The position numbers and the translations under genes are program-made. Positions 33,818 to 46,903 of a stretch of DNA of 64,000 nt are shown piece by piece (positions within the stretch are counted from its first letter, which is position 1; every line of letters starts with the position of its first letter). The notes under the pieces were generated by a model. It was not told where the DNA came from. It saw nothing but the letters and a program-made list of their open reading frames with translations, and did no database searches. Origin of the DNA: Ailanthus altissimus (taxonomy: Eukaryota > Streptophyta > Magnoliopsida > Sapindales > Simaroubaceae). Location: positions 17,012,501 to 17,076,500 of the forward strand of contig OX327684.1 of the NCBI GenBank assembly GCA_946807835.1, given 5' to 3'.

Positions 33818-34957
33818 TTCACTCTTGATGACGTTCCCCCTATAAAATAGGTTGAACGAATTTTTGAATTTCAAGCTTGGTGTATAACTGAGACCCAAAA
33901 GCCAAATGAAACCATTGCTAATGTCATACACAAAGCAATTGCAAGATTCCAAAGAATTCTCAAGTATTGGTATCTACATCTTGGAGATTATCGCCAAATA
34001 ATGCTACAACAGGCACCCACAATTGAACAATTCATCAACTTTATCTTTGCAGAATTTGTAGGTGAAGAAACACACCTAGTGGATAACGCTAGAGAAGAAT
34101 TTTTTAAACTAAAGTGTTGCTCATTCAAGCGAAAAGATCTTGAACTTTATTTCAAAAAAGCGGTATCTAAATACTATTTGCTTGGAATTGGCGATCCCAA
34201 TTTAAAACAAGCATATCTGAATTCTGTTCCAGAACCATTGGGACAAGAAGCACTCAGAATCATTGAAGTTAAAGGACAAACTCTTGTAAATGCCTCAATC
34301 GGCATCATTCAACAATCCATCATGCTCGCACTTGACAAATTATGTGCACGTCACAAATTTTTCAAAGATTTTGATCATACAGGAAAAAAGATTCAAAGAG
34401 CATGTGAAAGGCTAGATTTGCTGATCAAATGTCCAAAACCAGAAAGCTGTAGCTGCAGTGTGAAAAAGAAACAACACTACAGGAAATACAAGTTCCAGTC
34501 TCCATACAAGTTAAGGAAGAAACGTTTTTTCAAATGACGGTCAGCCTTGTCCAAAAAGTCAAACAGATGTTTCATCTGCAAACAAAAAGGTCACTTTGCC
34601 AAACAATGCCCACAAAAAGCCAAAAAGAAAAAAGTCTTTGCTGCCATCACTACTGTTTCCCAATGCAATCCAGAACAGGTTGATCTTGAATCAATCTATT
34701 CAGAACAGTTAGAACCAGATAGTGACACAATTTTGGTTCTTTCATCCTCAGACTCAGAAATAGACTCCATTACAGATTCCCTAAAAATCCAACCCGAACC
34801 ACACCACTTAACCAACCCATCAATATCCTCAATTTCAGTCCCCATGATAGAAATCCAAATACTTCCCACCAAGTATGAAAACCCAATCAAAGTCTCAGGA
34901 CTTCTTGATACAAGAGCTGCTGCCTCCATTATGAACCCAGCCATTTTACCAAACTAG
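33818..34957 (+). pseudogene. Caulimovirid coat-protein core, zinc knuckle and protease start
   Basis: In the same frame, 33850-34537 reads as the coat core (FINFIFAEFVG, then a Cys/Lys end CSCSVKKKQHYRKYKF). The knuckle CFICKQKGHFAKQC follows at about 34565-34606. The coat protein encloses viral DNA and the knuckle binds the RNA. At 34901-34925 the protease active site is LLDTRAAAS, with Arg in place of the catalytic-loop Gly. Stops at about 33848, 34535 and 34955 break the frame. Confidence 0.85.
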
Positions 34958-36691
34958 TATTGGAAATCGTACCAACAGACCTTCAGAGCTGTTAATGATG
35001 AATTGTTTACTGTTAATCTTATCAGTAAGACAATTTATCTCAAGTTCTTTCCTGGACTAATGATAAAACATAAGCTTTTAGGATCTGATTTACCCGGTAA
35101 AGATATTGTTATTGGGTTTGATCTTATCCAAAAGTTATTACAAAAAAGAGTCCAACCCAAGCCCAACGGATTACAATTCAGAGCTCATTTCCTTCCTTGG
35201 ACCACCATTCCAAATTATTTCACCCTTGACAACATAACAGTTACCTTTGACCAGATCAAAGCCCAATCAGCCGCCAATAGCCATTCAGAGTTTATTCTCA
35301 AATGTCCGAACCCTTTGTGAAAAAACCAAACCTTTTTCATCAAACTCCCGTTCAAGAAAAACGAAGCCATCAACCCAACAAAAGCAAGCCATCCAGGCAT
35401 GTCACCAGAACATCTCCAACTTGCCAAAGACGAACTGACTCAACTCTTAAACGAAGGGTTAATTGAATCAACAAGCTCTCAATGGGCATGTCAAGCCTTT
35501 TATGTCAACAAGAAAAGTGAACAAATCAGGGGCAAATTGCGTCTTGTAATTAATTATCAACCTCTTAATGATTTTTTACAAAATGACAAGTTTTCACTAC
35601 CCAACAGACAACAACTCTTTTCCAGAATTTCTACAGCAAAATTGTTTTCAAAGTTTGATCTCAAATCAGGATTCTGGCAACTTGGAATAGATTCAAAAGA
35701 TCGTCATAAGACAGCATTCTGTACACCGTAGCATCACTTTCAGTGGACGGTTCTTCCTTTTGGACTTAAAACAGCCCCTTCACTATTCTAAAAAGCAATA
35801 ATGCAGATATTCGAGCCAATCTCGAAAACAGCACTCATCTATATTGATGACATCTTGCTATTCTCGGATAATGCAGATAACCATCACCAGTTGCTTTTGC
35901 ATTTCGGGACCCTCTTGCAGAAATATGGCATTATAATCTCTCTAACAAAATGCCAGGTGGGCCACAGCCAGATTGACTTTCTTGGAATGACAATCCACAA
36001 CGAAAAATTCTCACTTCAGCTCTATATTGCCAGCCAACTCACCAAGTTTCCAGAAGAAAACTTATCCAGCACACAACTCCAACAATTCTTAGGAATTGTC
36101 AACTACATGTCTGACTTTATTCAAAATTTGGCCCAGTTGACAAAACCGCTCTACCAAATGCTCAGAAAAAACCACCCTCCTTAGTCCTATGAACAAACCA
36201 TTTCAGTCAAAAAGTTGAAAGAGATAGCCAACACCTTGCCACCACTCCAGATTCCCTCCTCGGGAAAAAGAATTCTGAAAACAGATGCAAGTGATCTGTA
36301 CTGGAGTGCAATTCTCCTCGAAGAACTCGATGGAAAAAGAAGGATATGTGGATACAAAAGTGGCAGCTTCACTGACTAAGAAATCCACTATCATAGCATG
36401 TACAAAGAAATATTAGCTGTAAAGCGTGGCATTGAGAGATTCGAGTTTCACTTGATTGGTCATCATTTCCAAATTGAAATTGACATGTCAGCTTTTCCCA
36501 ACATGCTCAATTTTAAGCAGAAAAAGATTCCTCCAACACAATTATTGAGATGGCAGAGATGGTTCTCCAACTACTCCTTTGACGTCATCTACGTGAAAGG
36601 AAAAGACAACACTATCGCAGACTTTCTTTCACGAAATCCTATAAAAAGCCTGAGCCCCACAACTACTCCACCAACCACAAAGAAAAAATAG
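34958..36691 (+). pseudogene. Caulimovirid protease end, reverse transcriptase and RNase H
   Basis: Still the same frame. The protease end (KDIVIGFDLI) is followed by RT: GKLRLVINYQPLND, FSKFDLKSGFWQL, LPFGLKTAPS and the catalytic box YIDDILLFSD (YIDD at 35840-35851). RNase H starts with KTDASD (Asp at 36284-36286) and ends with KGKDNTIADFLSRNP. Stops at about 35318, 35729, 35789, 36182 and 36378 interrupt it. RT copies the pregenomic RNA into DNA and RNase H removes the RNA. No integrase follows, as usual for this family. Confidence 0.92.
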
Positions 36692-37563
36692 CTCACCATC
36701 TTCATGATGAGCAACTTTACAGTCAAACCCCCTGTACCCTTTGTTCCACCTCAACTACCAGAACTTATTCGAACAAGAACCCTCCACTCTGCAGCCAAAG
36801 AACTGATATCCAACTATGCCATACAAGCTGTTCAAGAACATGGATACTCTGTTATTGGAAGTCCTTTTTTCAATATCGATTATCCATTCTTCCATCTTCA
36901 CCGAGCCACTCCCTTCCACAAATGGTCAAAAAATATCCTGTACTTGCTTTGGTATTTACTAGATTTGTACACCATCGCTATGGATTTTTCATTACAGATA
37001 ACCCTTGAATGGATACAGTAACATGAAGACGACGACCCAGTTTATATTTTTCTCCAGTGGTTCTACCCAAAATCCTGGTGGATAAACAAACTACAACACC
37101 TGCTGTATAAACACCTCAACAGTGCAGTCCAACCAAGGCACCTATGGACAGTTCTTCTTCTCCAACGAAAGGGAATAATAGTCTCAGATCATGAGATACA
37201 CTATTACCCCACCGTTAAGGACTATTTTACAATGCCCTACTCTCTGCAGTTGTTCCAAGAACACCACAAAATCGAAATGAGAACTCTAGAAAGAGTCTTG
37301 GCAGAAGAAAACAAAATAATTCCTCCATCAATATGGATTTCTCCTGAAGATCATGCATCTTGGGAGAATGTGTCACCAGACTTCTCTGAAAGAATGAACA
37401 ATGCAGACTCCATTTTTCGAAGAAACCAACTCCAGACCTCTCACAGATAGACTGATTATGCTAGACATCATCACTACACTCCAAACCCGAACGAACCTCC
37501 AAAACCAGACAGTTTCCCACAACCAAGTGTGCCATGTGACCATATGTAAGTGGATAACACCTC
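36692..37563 (+). pseudogene. Caulimovirid downstream region of unknown function (part 1)
   Basis: The open pieces 36704-37021 and 37232-37450, with the segment between, are in the same frame as the polyprotein. They show IRTRTLHSAAKELISNY, WYLLDLYTIAMDF, FLQWFYPKSWW and PSIWISPEDHASW. The Trp-rich, aromatic composition is consistent between pieces, so this was a real protein. It resembles no enzyme I know. Some caulimovirids have a second unit after RNase H, and this may be its equivalent. It is cut at 37563-37568 by the copia insertion and resumes at 46904. Confidence 0.6.
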
Positions 37564-37568
37564 ACAGC
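37564..37568. repeat. Target-site duplication ACAGC (left)
   Basis: ACAGC here and at 46899-46903 flank the nested copia element exactly. Confidence 0.95.
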
Positions 37569-39986
37569 TGTTGGGTGTTTATCATAGAGTGTGTGATTAT
37601 ACGAGTATATGCGTAATTTCAAAAATTACTATATGCGCAGCGGAAGCATGTTACAAAATACACCCATTTTAACAATTCCAACATATATCACATATATGCA
37701 TAAGTATAACAATTATACAATAATAAATGATGAACAATATTGTATTATAACATAATGTAAAATACTCACCTAATGAATGTAGCTTTACAAATTCTTCAAG
37801 TTCTTCAATAATCCATGTGAAGAGCTCACCTTGAAGTATATGTTGAACAATTCTAGTCCATAACTTTTGGTGGGATTAAGGAGCTAGAATGGTAGCTTAG
37901 TGTTTAGAATTTTTCAACAACTTGTATTCAACTTCTTTGAATACAATTTTTGTTTCCTAAATGGAGATGGTAAATATTTTCTATACAACTCTTGTATTAA
38001 TTAAAATCTTTAACCTACAACTCTTGTATATTAATTTTAGAAACAATTTCTACATGCTAATTATTTTGAATAACTCTTTGCAAAATAATTATCTTTTTCT
38101 CCATTTACATATCATTCATTTTGGCCATCCATTAAAGAAGGAGATGAAGAGAAGTTTGTTTATTTTTCAACACTTGAAAGAATAAAACTCAAAGAACTCT
38201 TTCTTACCTCTCTTCCTTGCCATTGCCAAATTCTTCTCCCAAAATTGAATAAATGAATTCAATTGTTTTTCCATAATTCATTTTGTTTATTCAACACTTT
38301 GATTAAACAAAAATAAACAAAATAAAGTGCTCCACCAATTTTATTATTGGTCTCCCATTTAGAATTAATTAAACCAAGCACTAGAATAATGGCCACCAAA
38401 ATTAATCTTTACCTAACAATTATAATTACTTTAATTATAATCGATAATTAAATGGCCAACATCTAGGCTCCTCATTGTATTAAAATACAATGCCATGATC
38501 TATATATATTATAATATTATCTAATAATATAATAATAATATATAATTTAATTATTCAAAACAATTTTGAATAATTACTTTTTACCTTACTAATTTTTACT
38601 ACCATGGTTAAATGGTAAAAAGGTAAAATAAAATCATGGAACAAATTTTGTCATTTGTCAATATTCTATTAATTAACAACCCTTGTTAATTAATTAAGTG
38701 ATGTACTTAACAATTAAGTCTTGACAAATGTACAATCCGAGGGATCCCTAAACAATCGTTCTCTTTTGCTGAAATTTATTGGATCGAACTATTCAATCCA
38801 ATCCGCTACCCCAGTGCACAATGAGTATACTTCATATTGTGAGATTCTCTAGGTCCACACCTAATTTGTCATATAGAGCTCCTCCATACGTCCGTGAACA
38901 ATGTCCCACACACACGTTACGGATATTACATATTAGCATGTTAGACCATACAAGTTGAGGTTATTACATATTCGTATAATCCTTCCATCATTTATATCCT
39001 TGAAGAGCAGAGATATAGATCATCACCGTCAAATCTCTATTTGCTCAACCATGAACTTATCTTCAGATTTATATTTCATTAAACAATATCCACAAACACT
39101 TTTGTGATATTGTTTATTCCTTCGGAATATCTTTTCCATAGTTTATGCTTGCGGCCACAAGACTTTCTGAAATACAATCTCGGAGTATTAGGATATACAA
39201 CCCACTCATATGAGCTGATGGATCCCATATCTACGCACACCGAACTCCATGAGCATCGGACCATACCCAGCGACACCTAGCGGTCAGACCATGAAAGGTT
39301 TCTGATATGTGTGGAACCAAAGCATAGTGGATCACTCACAAGCCCACCGTGGCGCTCAGGTCAAAGGACCACAAATACTACTAAACTCGGAAGACCCTCT
39401 ATTGACGGCTTTATAAGATGTCTATTGGATGTCTTTGTGAGTTTGTTCAATATCCAGTCCTTACTGAATACCTGTATCTCTATACGAGCTTCCTACTAAG
39501 CTCATAGTTTGCTAAGACTAACCATCTGGACTATCCAGATATAGACATACACTAATCTATATTAATGGGTTCCACCGATAGACCCGCATCGTGGAAATTA
39601 GATTAAGAACATTATATTTGAGAACATACTTGCATAATGACATTTCCTAGCACCATCTGCAACTCCTTGTAGCTATGTTATTACTAATATATTCTTAGGT
39701 CATTGTCCCATTTCAAACAAGGCTCTAACTCCTTAGATTTTGCTAACTCTTAGTACCACTAACTCTTAGTGTTTATAACTATTAGCGTTGCTAACTTTTA
39801 GCACTGGTCTAAACTCTTTTAGACCAAATCTGAACTCCTTCAGATTATACAATGTCTAAAACGTTACAAGCATTTTAACATTTAATAAAAATAATATTAA
39901 TGATTTTATTAGAAATAAAAATTGTATAAATACAATCACTATGTATTTATATATTATGGGATGGCACGTAAGGACAAATCCCAACA
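37569..39986 (-). mobile_element. Left LTR (3' LTR) of the nested copia element
   Basis: Starts TGTTGGGTGTTTATCATAG and ends GACAAATCCCAACA. From about 38935 to 39346 it is identical to the other LTR, although the rest differs at a few percent. That block is less AT-rich and is also the part best kept in the related LTRs at 51211 and 58822. Short open frames inside (39079-39276, 39311-39499) are not supported as genes. Confidence 0.93.
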
Positions 39987-39996
39987 ACTCCCACTT
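39987..39996 (-). other. Polypurine tract of the nested copia element
   Basis: On the minus strand AAGTGGGAGT, directly before the LTR. Confidence 0.82.
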
Positions 39997-42900
39997 GATC
40001 TAGTGCCATTCAGGATGGTATTTCATATCTATTGACTCTATGTGTTTCTCAAACACTTTTAAGAGTTAAGGCTTTAGAATGCGGGTCCGTTATAATCTGT
40101 AAGGATGTTTTCCTAGATTATCTTATACATCTCCATTAGCCAAGATATATTTAATTATATGGTATTTTGGCTTGAGCAATTACCCCGTTGACGTTGCATT
40201 ATAATGTGATAGGATTCATTAAGCTTAGAACATATTCTGAGCTTTGCAACTAACTTGAATATCTACAGAAATTCTTTTGCAGGTTTCTCAAGCTGCAACA
40301 AATTCTATCTTTACAGTAGAATCATAATGTGGACATCTAAAAAATTGCACTTATGCTACAAGGTTTTTGTATCGTTGAGAAGAAGTATGTAATTAGGTGT
40401 AGACTCTCTATCATCTGGATCAGATTAGAAGTCTGATTATACGTATCCTCTCATTTGTAAGCAACTTTCTCCATAAATAAGAAACTTATCCTTTATACCT
40501 CTTAGGTATAACTTGGATATATTTCACGACTATCCAATAGTCGTTACCTAGATTAAACTGATGTCGGCTCATAACACTTACAGCCATCATAATATAGGTC
40601 TCGTACATAACATGGTATACATCAAGCTATCTCTGGTTGATGTATATTAAATGTTAGACACTCTAACCTTTTCATTTTCTACTTGAGGACACTTCCTTTC
40701 AAAAAAATCAACTCCATGTCTGAAAGATACATGAACTATTTTATAGTTATTAAAATTGTACCTTTTCAGGACTTAGTCTATGTACGGAGATTTGAAGAGT
40801 CCTATCTACTTCCTAACTTTATCTGTATAATGCCTTATACCCAGTATACAGGAAGCATCTACCAAATCTTTTATGAAGATGTTCTTACTCAGTTAACTCT
40901 TAATTGACTGACTTGCAACATACCATTGTCTTTATCTGTAACAATGAGAATGTTTTTATATATAGAGAATTAGAAAGATAATTCATGCTCCCACTACCTT
41001 TTCTAAACACACATGCTCTCTCTTCATTGTTAATCAAATTAGATTATTTGATTATCTCATCAAAATGAAGAGTTTAGCATACTACAATATCCAATATAAA
41101 TTTGAATTAACTTTAGCATGTTTATTGGTGAAAGGTTTCCTTATAATCAATCCCAGACCGTTGAGTGTAACCTTTTACGTCAATGAGGCTTTTAAAGATT
41201 CTTACCTACTTTTGAGCCCACACTTCCGTGCGTAAACTCTTTTACAACCAATAAGAACAATTCTTATATAAATCATAACCAAGTTCTAAACTTGATTTTT
41301 CATGCTCAAAGTTAATTTTGAATTTTCTGGCATATTGTCATTTTCCTTAAACGATATCTAATATCATTTAACTATAAGTCATAAGATCCTTTTTCTTCAA
41401 CTAAGAAAAACATTAAAAAACACCTTTTAGGTATCTAATATACTTAACAAGTGGTCTTTATATCCTTATATGACCTACGGTAAAGTGTGTTAAAGGTATT
41501 TAACTCAATTGATCTTTAGGTTCCATTTTCAATTCATAGAACTGATATCTCATGGAACATTTAGGATATCCTTTGAACCGATACTTGTACCCCTTGGGTC
41601 CAAGTATATACTATAGCATAACTCTTATGCAAGTAAAATAACCTCAAATCTTAACATACTTAAGATTCTCTTTCCTTCTAGTCCATATCTCATATGTAGT
41701 AGAAGGAACAATTTACGATGGAACTTTATTCAATAGATGAGTAACGGTTTCTAGAGCATAACCCTTTAGATATTTTAGAAGATCGGTAAAGCTTAATATC
41801 GATCGAACTATATCTAATAAAGTCCGATTTCTCTATACTTCAAAACATATTTATGTTAAAGAGTATCTAGAGAACTATATTGAGCTAGAATTTCATTTTC
41901 TTTTAAATAATTCGTGAATTTACTGCTTATGTATAAACAACCTCGATCTAATCAAAAGTGTTTAACATACTTCTTCTAGTCGATATTCTTTGAACACTTC
42001 AAAATTATCGACCTATGTTTTCCTAGAAATATATGTCTGTATCGTGACAAATCACGATAAAGATATCGAAGTATTGAAACTTACCAATGGCAGTATAATT
42101 CATTAGATCATATACATCGCTATGTATTAGTTCTAATAAACCAGTGGCTTGATGTCTAACACCAATAAAAATTATTTAGTTAACTTCCCTTGAATACGAG
42201 ATTCATAAACTGGTCAAGGTTCTATAGTCAGATCAAACATTTGACCATCCTTAACTGGACGGGGTGGTCATCTTATGGCTACTTGACCTAATTACTTATG
42301 CCACAATTCGTCATTATTCAAAGTTTCCGAACTATTATTAGTTCTGTTCACCTAGACATTTTTATGCATTACTCGTTGTATGTCATATATAAAGGCCATT
42401 TAATTCACTGACATTCAGTTAACAAAATATTATTATTATCATATAAACATAAAGAATTATTCTTATTGTATGTATGATAACCCTCTCTGTCTAACAGAGA
42501 GCGACATATTTTTCCTTAGTATTCATGGCATAAAATAACAACAATATAACATAAGGCTTTTACTAGAATGGAGAAGTGACTTAAAAGTCCTAACAGCTAC
42601 TACGTATAGGTAATCTCTATTTCCTACGTGTAGTTGTACTTCTCATTTTATCGTTTTCTAGTATTCCTTAAATTATACAACATCTTGCAGTTGTGAGAAG
42701 GATGGGCGATATCTCATATCCGTATACTTCTATACATCATTTGCATATGAAATGTTATTTATCGGTAAATAGATGTCTAAGAGTTTTATCCTTTCTTAGT
42801 TAAGGTTCTATGAATAATAACTCTTATTATTAAAATCTTATTAATAATGGAAACACTTTCCATTGCATAACATTCTCTATATTTGTCATAGATATATAAA

Positions 42901-43240
42901 ATAAAATTCAAATGAAGCATTATACTATTTGTACATCTCATGTGCATATGCTCCCACTGAAGATCATTAGATAGGTCAGGATATATAATTTGACTTTTAA
43001 ATTATTCTTAATCCTTTTTTGATAATCTACCGTCTCTTCTCAAAAGACATTATCAGAAACACCTATTGTATTATCTATTGATCTTTTATATATCTATATA
43101 TTTCTTTTAATCTAGAACAATTCTTAGATTATAAGTAAGTCTTAATAATTTTCGCTACCCTATAGATTATGTGCTTAATCAAGTATATTAACGAGTTGCT
43201 CATAGTCTTCTTATCTCTATAAGTTACTTATCTTATCACT
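39997..43240 (-). pseudogene. Decayed copia RNase H, RT and integrase remnants
   Basis: No long frame remains. The order of short phrases matches the related element at 53378-56350: 40000-40100 pairs with 53380-53480, 40560-40740 with 53980-54150 (RT CTRPD region) and 41570-41770 with 55265-55450 (integrase). Stops and shifts occur throughout. An open plus-strand piece at 40683-40907 is antisense to this and not a gene. Confidence 0.65.
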
Positions 43241-43447
43241 ATAAGATAAAATTTTGGAGATGTTTAGCGGAATATTTCTAATCGTTAATAAATAACGCTT
43301 TAGATTATGGATATAACTTTTATACAATTTTTAATCTAAAGACGCCCTACCACTGCTTTACATAATTCCTTAAATCTCTCAAAAGGAAAAACGACAGTTT
43401 AATTTTTTTTTTTAAACTGTACAACGGGAAGTAGACCCCATTGGCAT

Positions 43448-43760
43448 TTTACTCCAGCCGCACACTTTAGCGATCTTGGCCTTTGTAAACCCAAAAGGTA
43501 GACAACTCTTGTCAATTGTATCTCATACAACTCTTATTACTGATCCTAAATACACATTATCCGCACACTTTAGCGATCTAAGATAGTTGTATTTCAGATT
43601 AACTTGTCAATCATCAAATATATGTTACTGATACTATTCGCACACTTTAGCGATCTAAGATAGTATTTTCGCATATATTTGCCTCATCTCATGTTTTAAC
43701 CGGCATAGCCCGAATCACCCCGACCAATCCCTCACACTTTAGGGATCTTAGGAGTGATCG
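43448..43760 (-). repeat. Leader array of four stem-loops with a constant loop
   Basis: The 18-base core CGCACACTTTAGCGATCT occurs at 43459, 43562 and 43639, and as CTCACACTTTAGGGATCT at 43731. Each core is flanked by its own inverted repeat: TTTAC/GTAAA; AAATACA/TGTATTT; AAATATATG/CATATATTT plus ATACTAT/ATAGTAT; ATCCC/GGGAT plus CGAATCAC/GTGATCG. Stems differ, loops do not. On the element's sense strand the loop reads AGATCGCTAAAGTGTGCG. The array lies between the primer binding site and the place of gag. The element at 51211-61072 has the same array. Confidence 0.8.
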
Positions 43761-44189
43761 AAATGACCTGTCTAATACCGTATTGACAAGGCGGATCATT
43801 GTATAATATTATCTCATAATATAATACTTATTCAATCTGATTAAGAGAGATTTAATTTTTAATTATTATTTTATTAATAAATTAATAATAATAATAATAA
43901 CTTTTCGCATCTCATACGAATCTAATTCATAATTAGAAAATTTATTTACGTAAGCACAACTAACCCCCATCAATAGGGCTCCCATTGTGTTTAACAACGT
44001 AAACAAATCATTTATAATTTTAATACAATAATATAACACTTATAATTATATTAAAAATATTTTATTTGCAAAAATTGCAAATACAAGTATTATGTTTGGA
44101 ATGATCAGCATTAAAAACTGAAAGTTCTAACATTATACAATATTCTGCAAAAAAAAAATTTTTTTTTTTAATTTTTTTTTTTTGTGCTG

Positions 44190-44203
44190 AGCGCCGCGGC
44201 GCT
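44190..44203. repeat. Perfect 14-bp GC palindrome AGCGCCGCGGCGCT
   Basis: A perfect self-complementary 14-mer inside the leader of the nested copia element, about 280 bases from the right LTR, in otherwise AT-rich DNA. It appears to be the least-decayed form of a motif that recurs in several elements here. Confidence 0.9.
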
Positions 44204-44464
44204 GAACGCGGTAACAGTGTTCCGACCCTTCGGACATTGTTTTTCGCCCCCAATTTTTACTATTTTCTCATGGACATCATTTTCAAACATCATCATACTT
44301 CAATTCTAAATACTAACATGTTCAAGAATATAACAATATGTTCATCATCATGCTTAAAATCAAACATCACCATATTCAAATTTAAACATCATCAAGTTGT
44401 TTAAATATACAACATCATCATGTTAACATATTCAACAACAAGAATAATCACATACTCAATTTAA

Positions 44465-44479
44465 CATGCTCTGATACCA
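44465..44479 (-). other. Primer binding site of the nested copia element
   Basis: On the minus strand TGGTATCAGAGCATG, a standard tRNA-Met site two bases from the LTR. Confidence 0.88.
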
Positions 44480-44481
44480 TT

Positions 44482-46898
44482 TGTTGGGTGTTTATCATAG
44501 AGTGTGTGATTATACAAGTGTATGCGTCATTTCAAAAATTACTATATGCACAGTGGAAACATGTTACAAAATACACCCATTTTAACAATTTCAACATAAT
44601 CACATATATGCATAAGTATAACAATTATACAATAATAAATGATGAACAATATTGTATTATAACATAATGTAAAATACTCACCTAATGAAGGTAGCTTTAC
44701 AAATTCTTCAAGTTCTTCAATAATCCATGTGAAGAGCTCACCTTGAAGTATATGTTGAACAATTCTAGTCCATAACTTTTGGTGGGATTAAGGAGCTAGA
44801 ATGGTAGCTTAGTATTTAGAATTTTTCAACAACTTGTATTCAACTTCTTTGAATACAATTTTTGTTTCCTAAATAGAGATAGTAAATATTTTCTATACAA
44901 CTCTTGTATTAATTAAAATCTTTAACATACAACTCTTGTATATTAATTTTAGAAACAATTTCTACATGATAATTATTTTGAACAACTCTTTGCAAAATAA
45001 TTATCTTTTTCTCCATTTACATATCATTCATTTTGGCCATCCATTAAAGAAGGAGATGAAGAGAGGTTTGTTTATTTTTCAACACTTGAAAGAATAAAAC
45101 TCAAAGAACTCTTTCTTACCTCTCTTCCTTGCCATTGCCAAATTCTTCTCCCAAAATTGAATAAATGAATTCAATTGTTTTTCCATAATTCATTTTGTTT
45201 ATTCAACACTTTGATTAAACAAAAATAAACAAAATGAAGTGCTCCACCAATTTTATTGTTGGTCTCCCATTTAGAATTAATTAAACCAAGCACTAGAATA
45301 ATGGCCACCAAAATTAATCTTTACCTAACAATTATAATTACTTTAATTATAATGGGTAATTAAATGGCCAACATCTAGGCTCCTCATTGTATTAAAATAC
45401 AATGCCATGATCTATATATATTATAATATTATCTAATAATATAATAATAATATATGATTTAATTATTCAAAACAATTTTGAATAATTACTTTTTACCTTA
45501 CTAATTTTTACTACCATGGTTAAATGGTAAAAAGGTAAAATCAAATCATGGAACAAATTTTGTCATTTGTCAATATTCTATTAATTAACAACCCTTGTTA
45601 ATTAATTAAGTGATGTACTTAACAATTAAGTCTTGACAAATGTACAATCCGAGGGATCCCTAAACAATCGTTCTCTCTTGCTGAAATTTATTGGATCGAA
45701 CTATTCAATCCAATCCGCTACCCCAGTGCACAACGAGTATACTTCATATTGTGAGACTCTCTAAGTTCACACCTAATTTGTCATATAAAGGTCCTCCATA
45801 CGTCCGTGAACAATGTCCTACACACACGTTACGGATATTACAAATTAGCATGTTAGACCATACAAGTTGAGGTTATTACATATTCGTATAATCCTTCCAT
45901 CATTTATATCCTTGAAGAGCAGAGATATAGATCATCACCGTCAAATCTCTATTTGCTCAACCATGAACTTATCTTCAGATTTATATTTCATTAAACAATA
46001 TCCACAAACACTTTTGTGATATTGTTTATTCCTTCGGAATATCTTTTCCATAGTTTATGCTTGCGGCCACAAGACTTTCTGAAATACAATCTCGGAGTAT
46101 TAGGATATACAACCCACTCATATGAGCTGATGGATCCCATATCTACGCACACCGAACTCCATGAGCATCGGACCATACCCAGCGACACCTAGCGGTCAGA
46201 CCATGAAAGGTTTCTGATATGTGTGGAACCAAAGCATAGTGGATCACTCATAAGCCCACCGTGGCGCTCAGGTCAAAGGACCACAAATACTACTAAACTC
46301 GGAAGACCCTCTATTGACGGCTTTATAAGATGTCTATTAGATGTCTTCGTGAGTTTGTTCAATATCCAGTCCTTACTGAATACCTGTATCTCTATACGAG
46401 CTTCCTACTAAGCTCATAGTTTGCTAAGACTAACCATCTGGACTATCCAGATATAGACATACACTAATCTATATTAATGGGTTCCACCGATAGACCCGCA
46501 TCGTGGAAATTAGATTAAGAATATTATATTTGAGAACATACTTGCATAATGACATTTCCTAGCACCATCTGCAACTCCTTGCAGCTATGTTATTACTAAT
46601 ATATTCTTAGGTCATTGTCCCATTTCAGACAAGGCTCTAACTCCTTAGATTTTGCTAACTCTTAGTACCACTAACTCTTAGTGTTTATAACTATTAGCGT
46701 TGCTAACTCTTAGCACTGGTCTAAACTCTTTTAGACCAAATCTGAACTCCTTCAGATTATACAATGTCTAAAACATTACAAGCATCTTACCATTTAATAA
46801 AAATAATATTAACGATTTTATTAGAAATAATAATTGTATAAATACAATCATTATGTATTTATACATTATGGGATGGCACGTAAGCACAAATTCCAACA
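44482..46898 (-). mobile_element. Right LTR (5' LTR) of the nested copia element
   Basis: Starts TGTTGGGTGTTTATCATAG and ends GCACAAATTCCAACA; partner of 37569-39986. Open frames at 45991-46188 and 46223-46411 mirror those in the left LTR and are not genes. Confidence 0.93.
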
Positions 46899-46903
46899 AC
46901 AGC
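46899..46903. repeat. Target-site duplication ACAGC (right)
   Basis: Matches 37564-37568; one copy belongs to the virus and the other arose on insertion. Confidence 0.95.

Larger units (their letters stand above)
37569..46898 (-). mobile_element. Long-LTR Ty1/copia element nested in the caulimovirid
   Basis: LTRs of 2418 bp (37569-39986) and 2417 bp (44482-46898) differ at about 2% by eye count. The perfect TSD is ACAGC. The primer binding site (plus-strand CATGCTCTGATACCA, 44465-44479) lies beside the right LTR and the polypurine tract beside the left one, so it is on the minus strand. The 4.5-kb interior holds only broken RT and integrase remnants, so the copy was probably moved by a related active element. 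It is younger than the virus insertion it splits (about 5% repeat divergence). Confidence 0.95.

Noticed and set aside
39079..39276. Open frame conserved in both LTRs of the nested copia element (also 45991-46188)
   Set aside because: It lies in a recently duplicated LTR, so identity is expected; no domain, and the related LTRs do not keep the frame.
43448..43760. Regularly spaced conserved 18-mers, at first sight like a small CRISPR array
   Set aside because: Plant nuclear DNA with no cas genes; spacing is irregular (about 80-100 bp) and the flanks form inverted repeats, which fits stem-loops in a retrotransposon leader.
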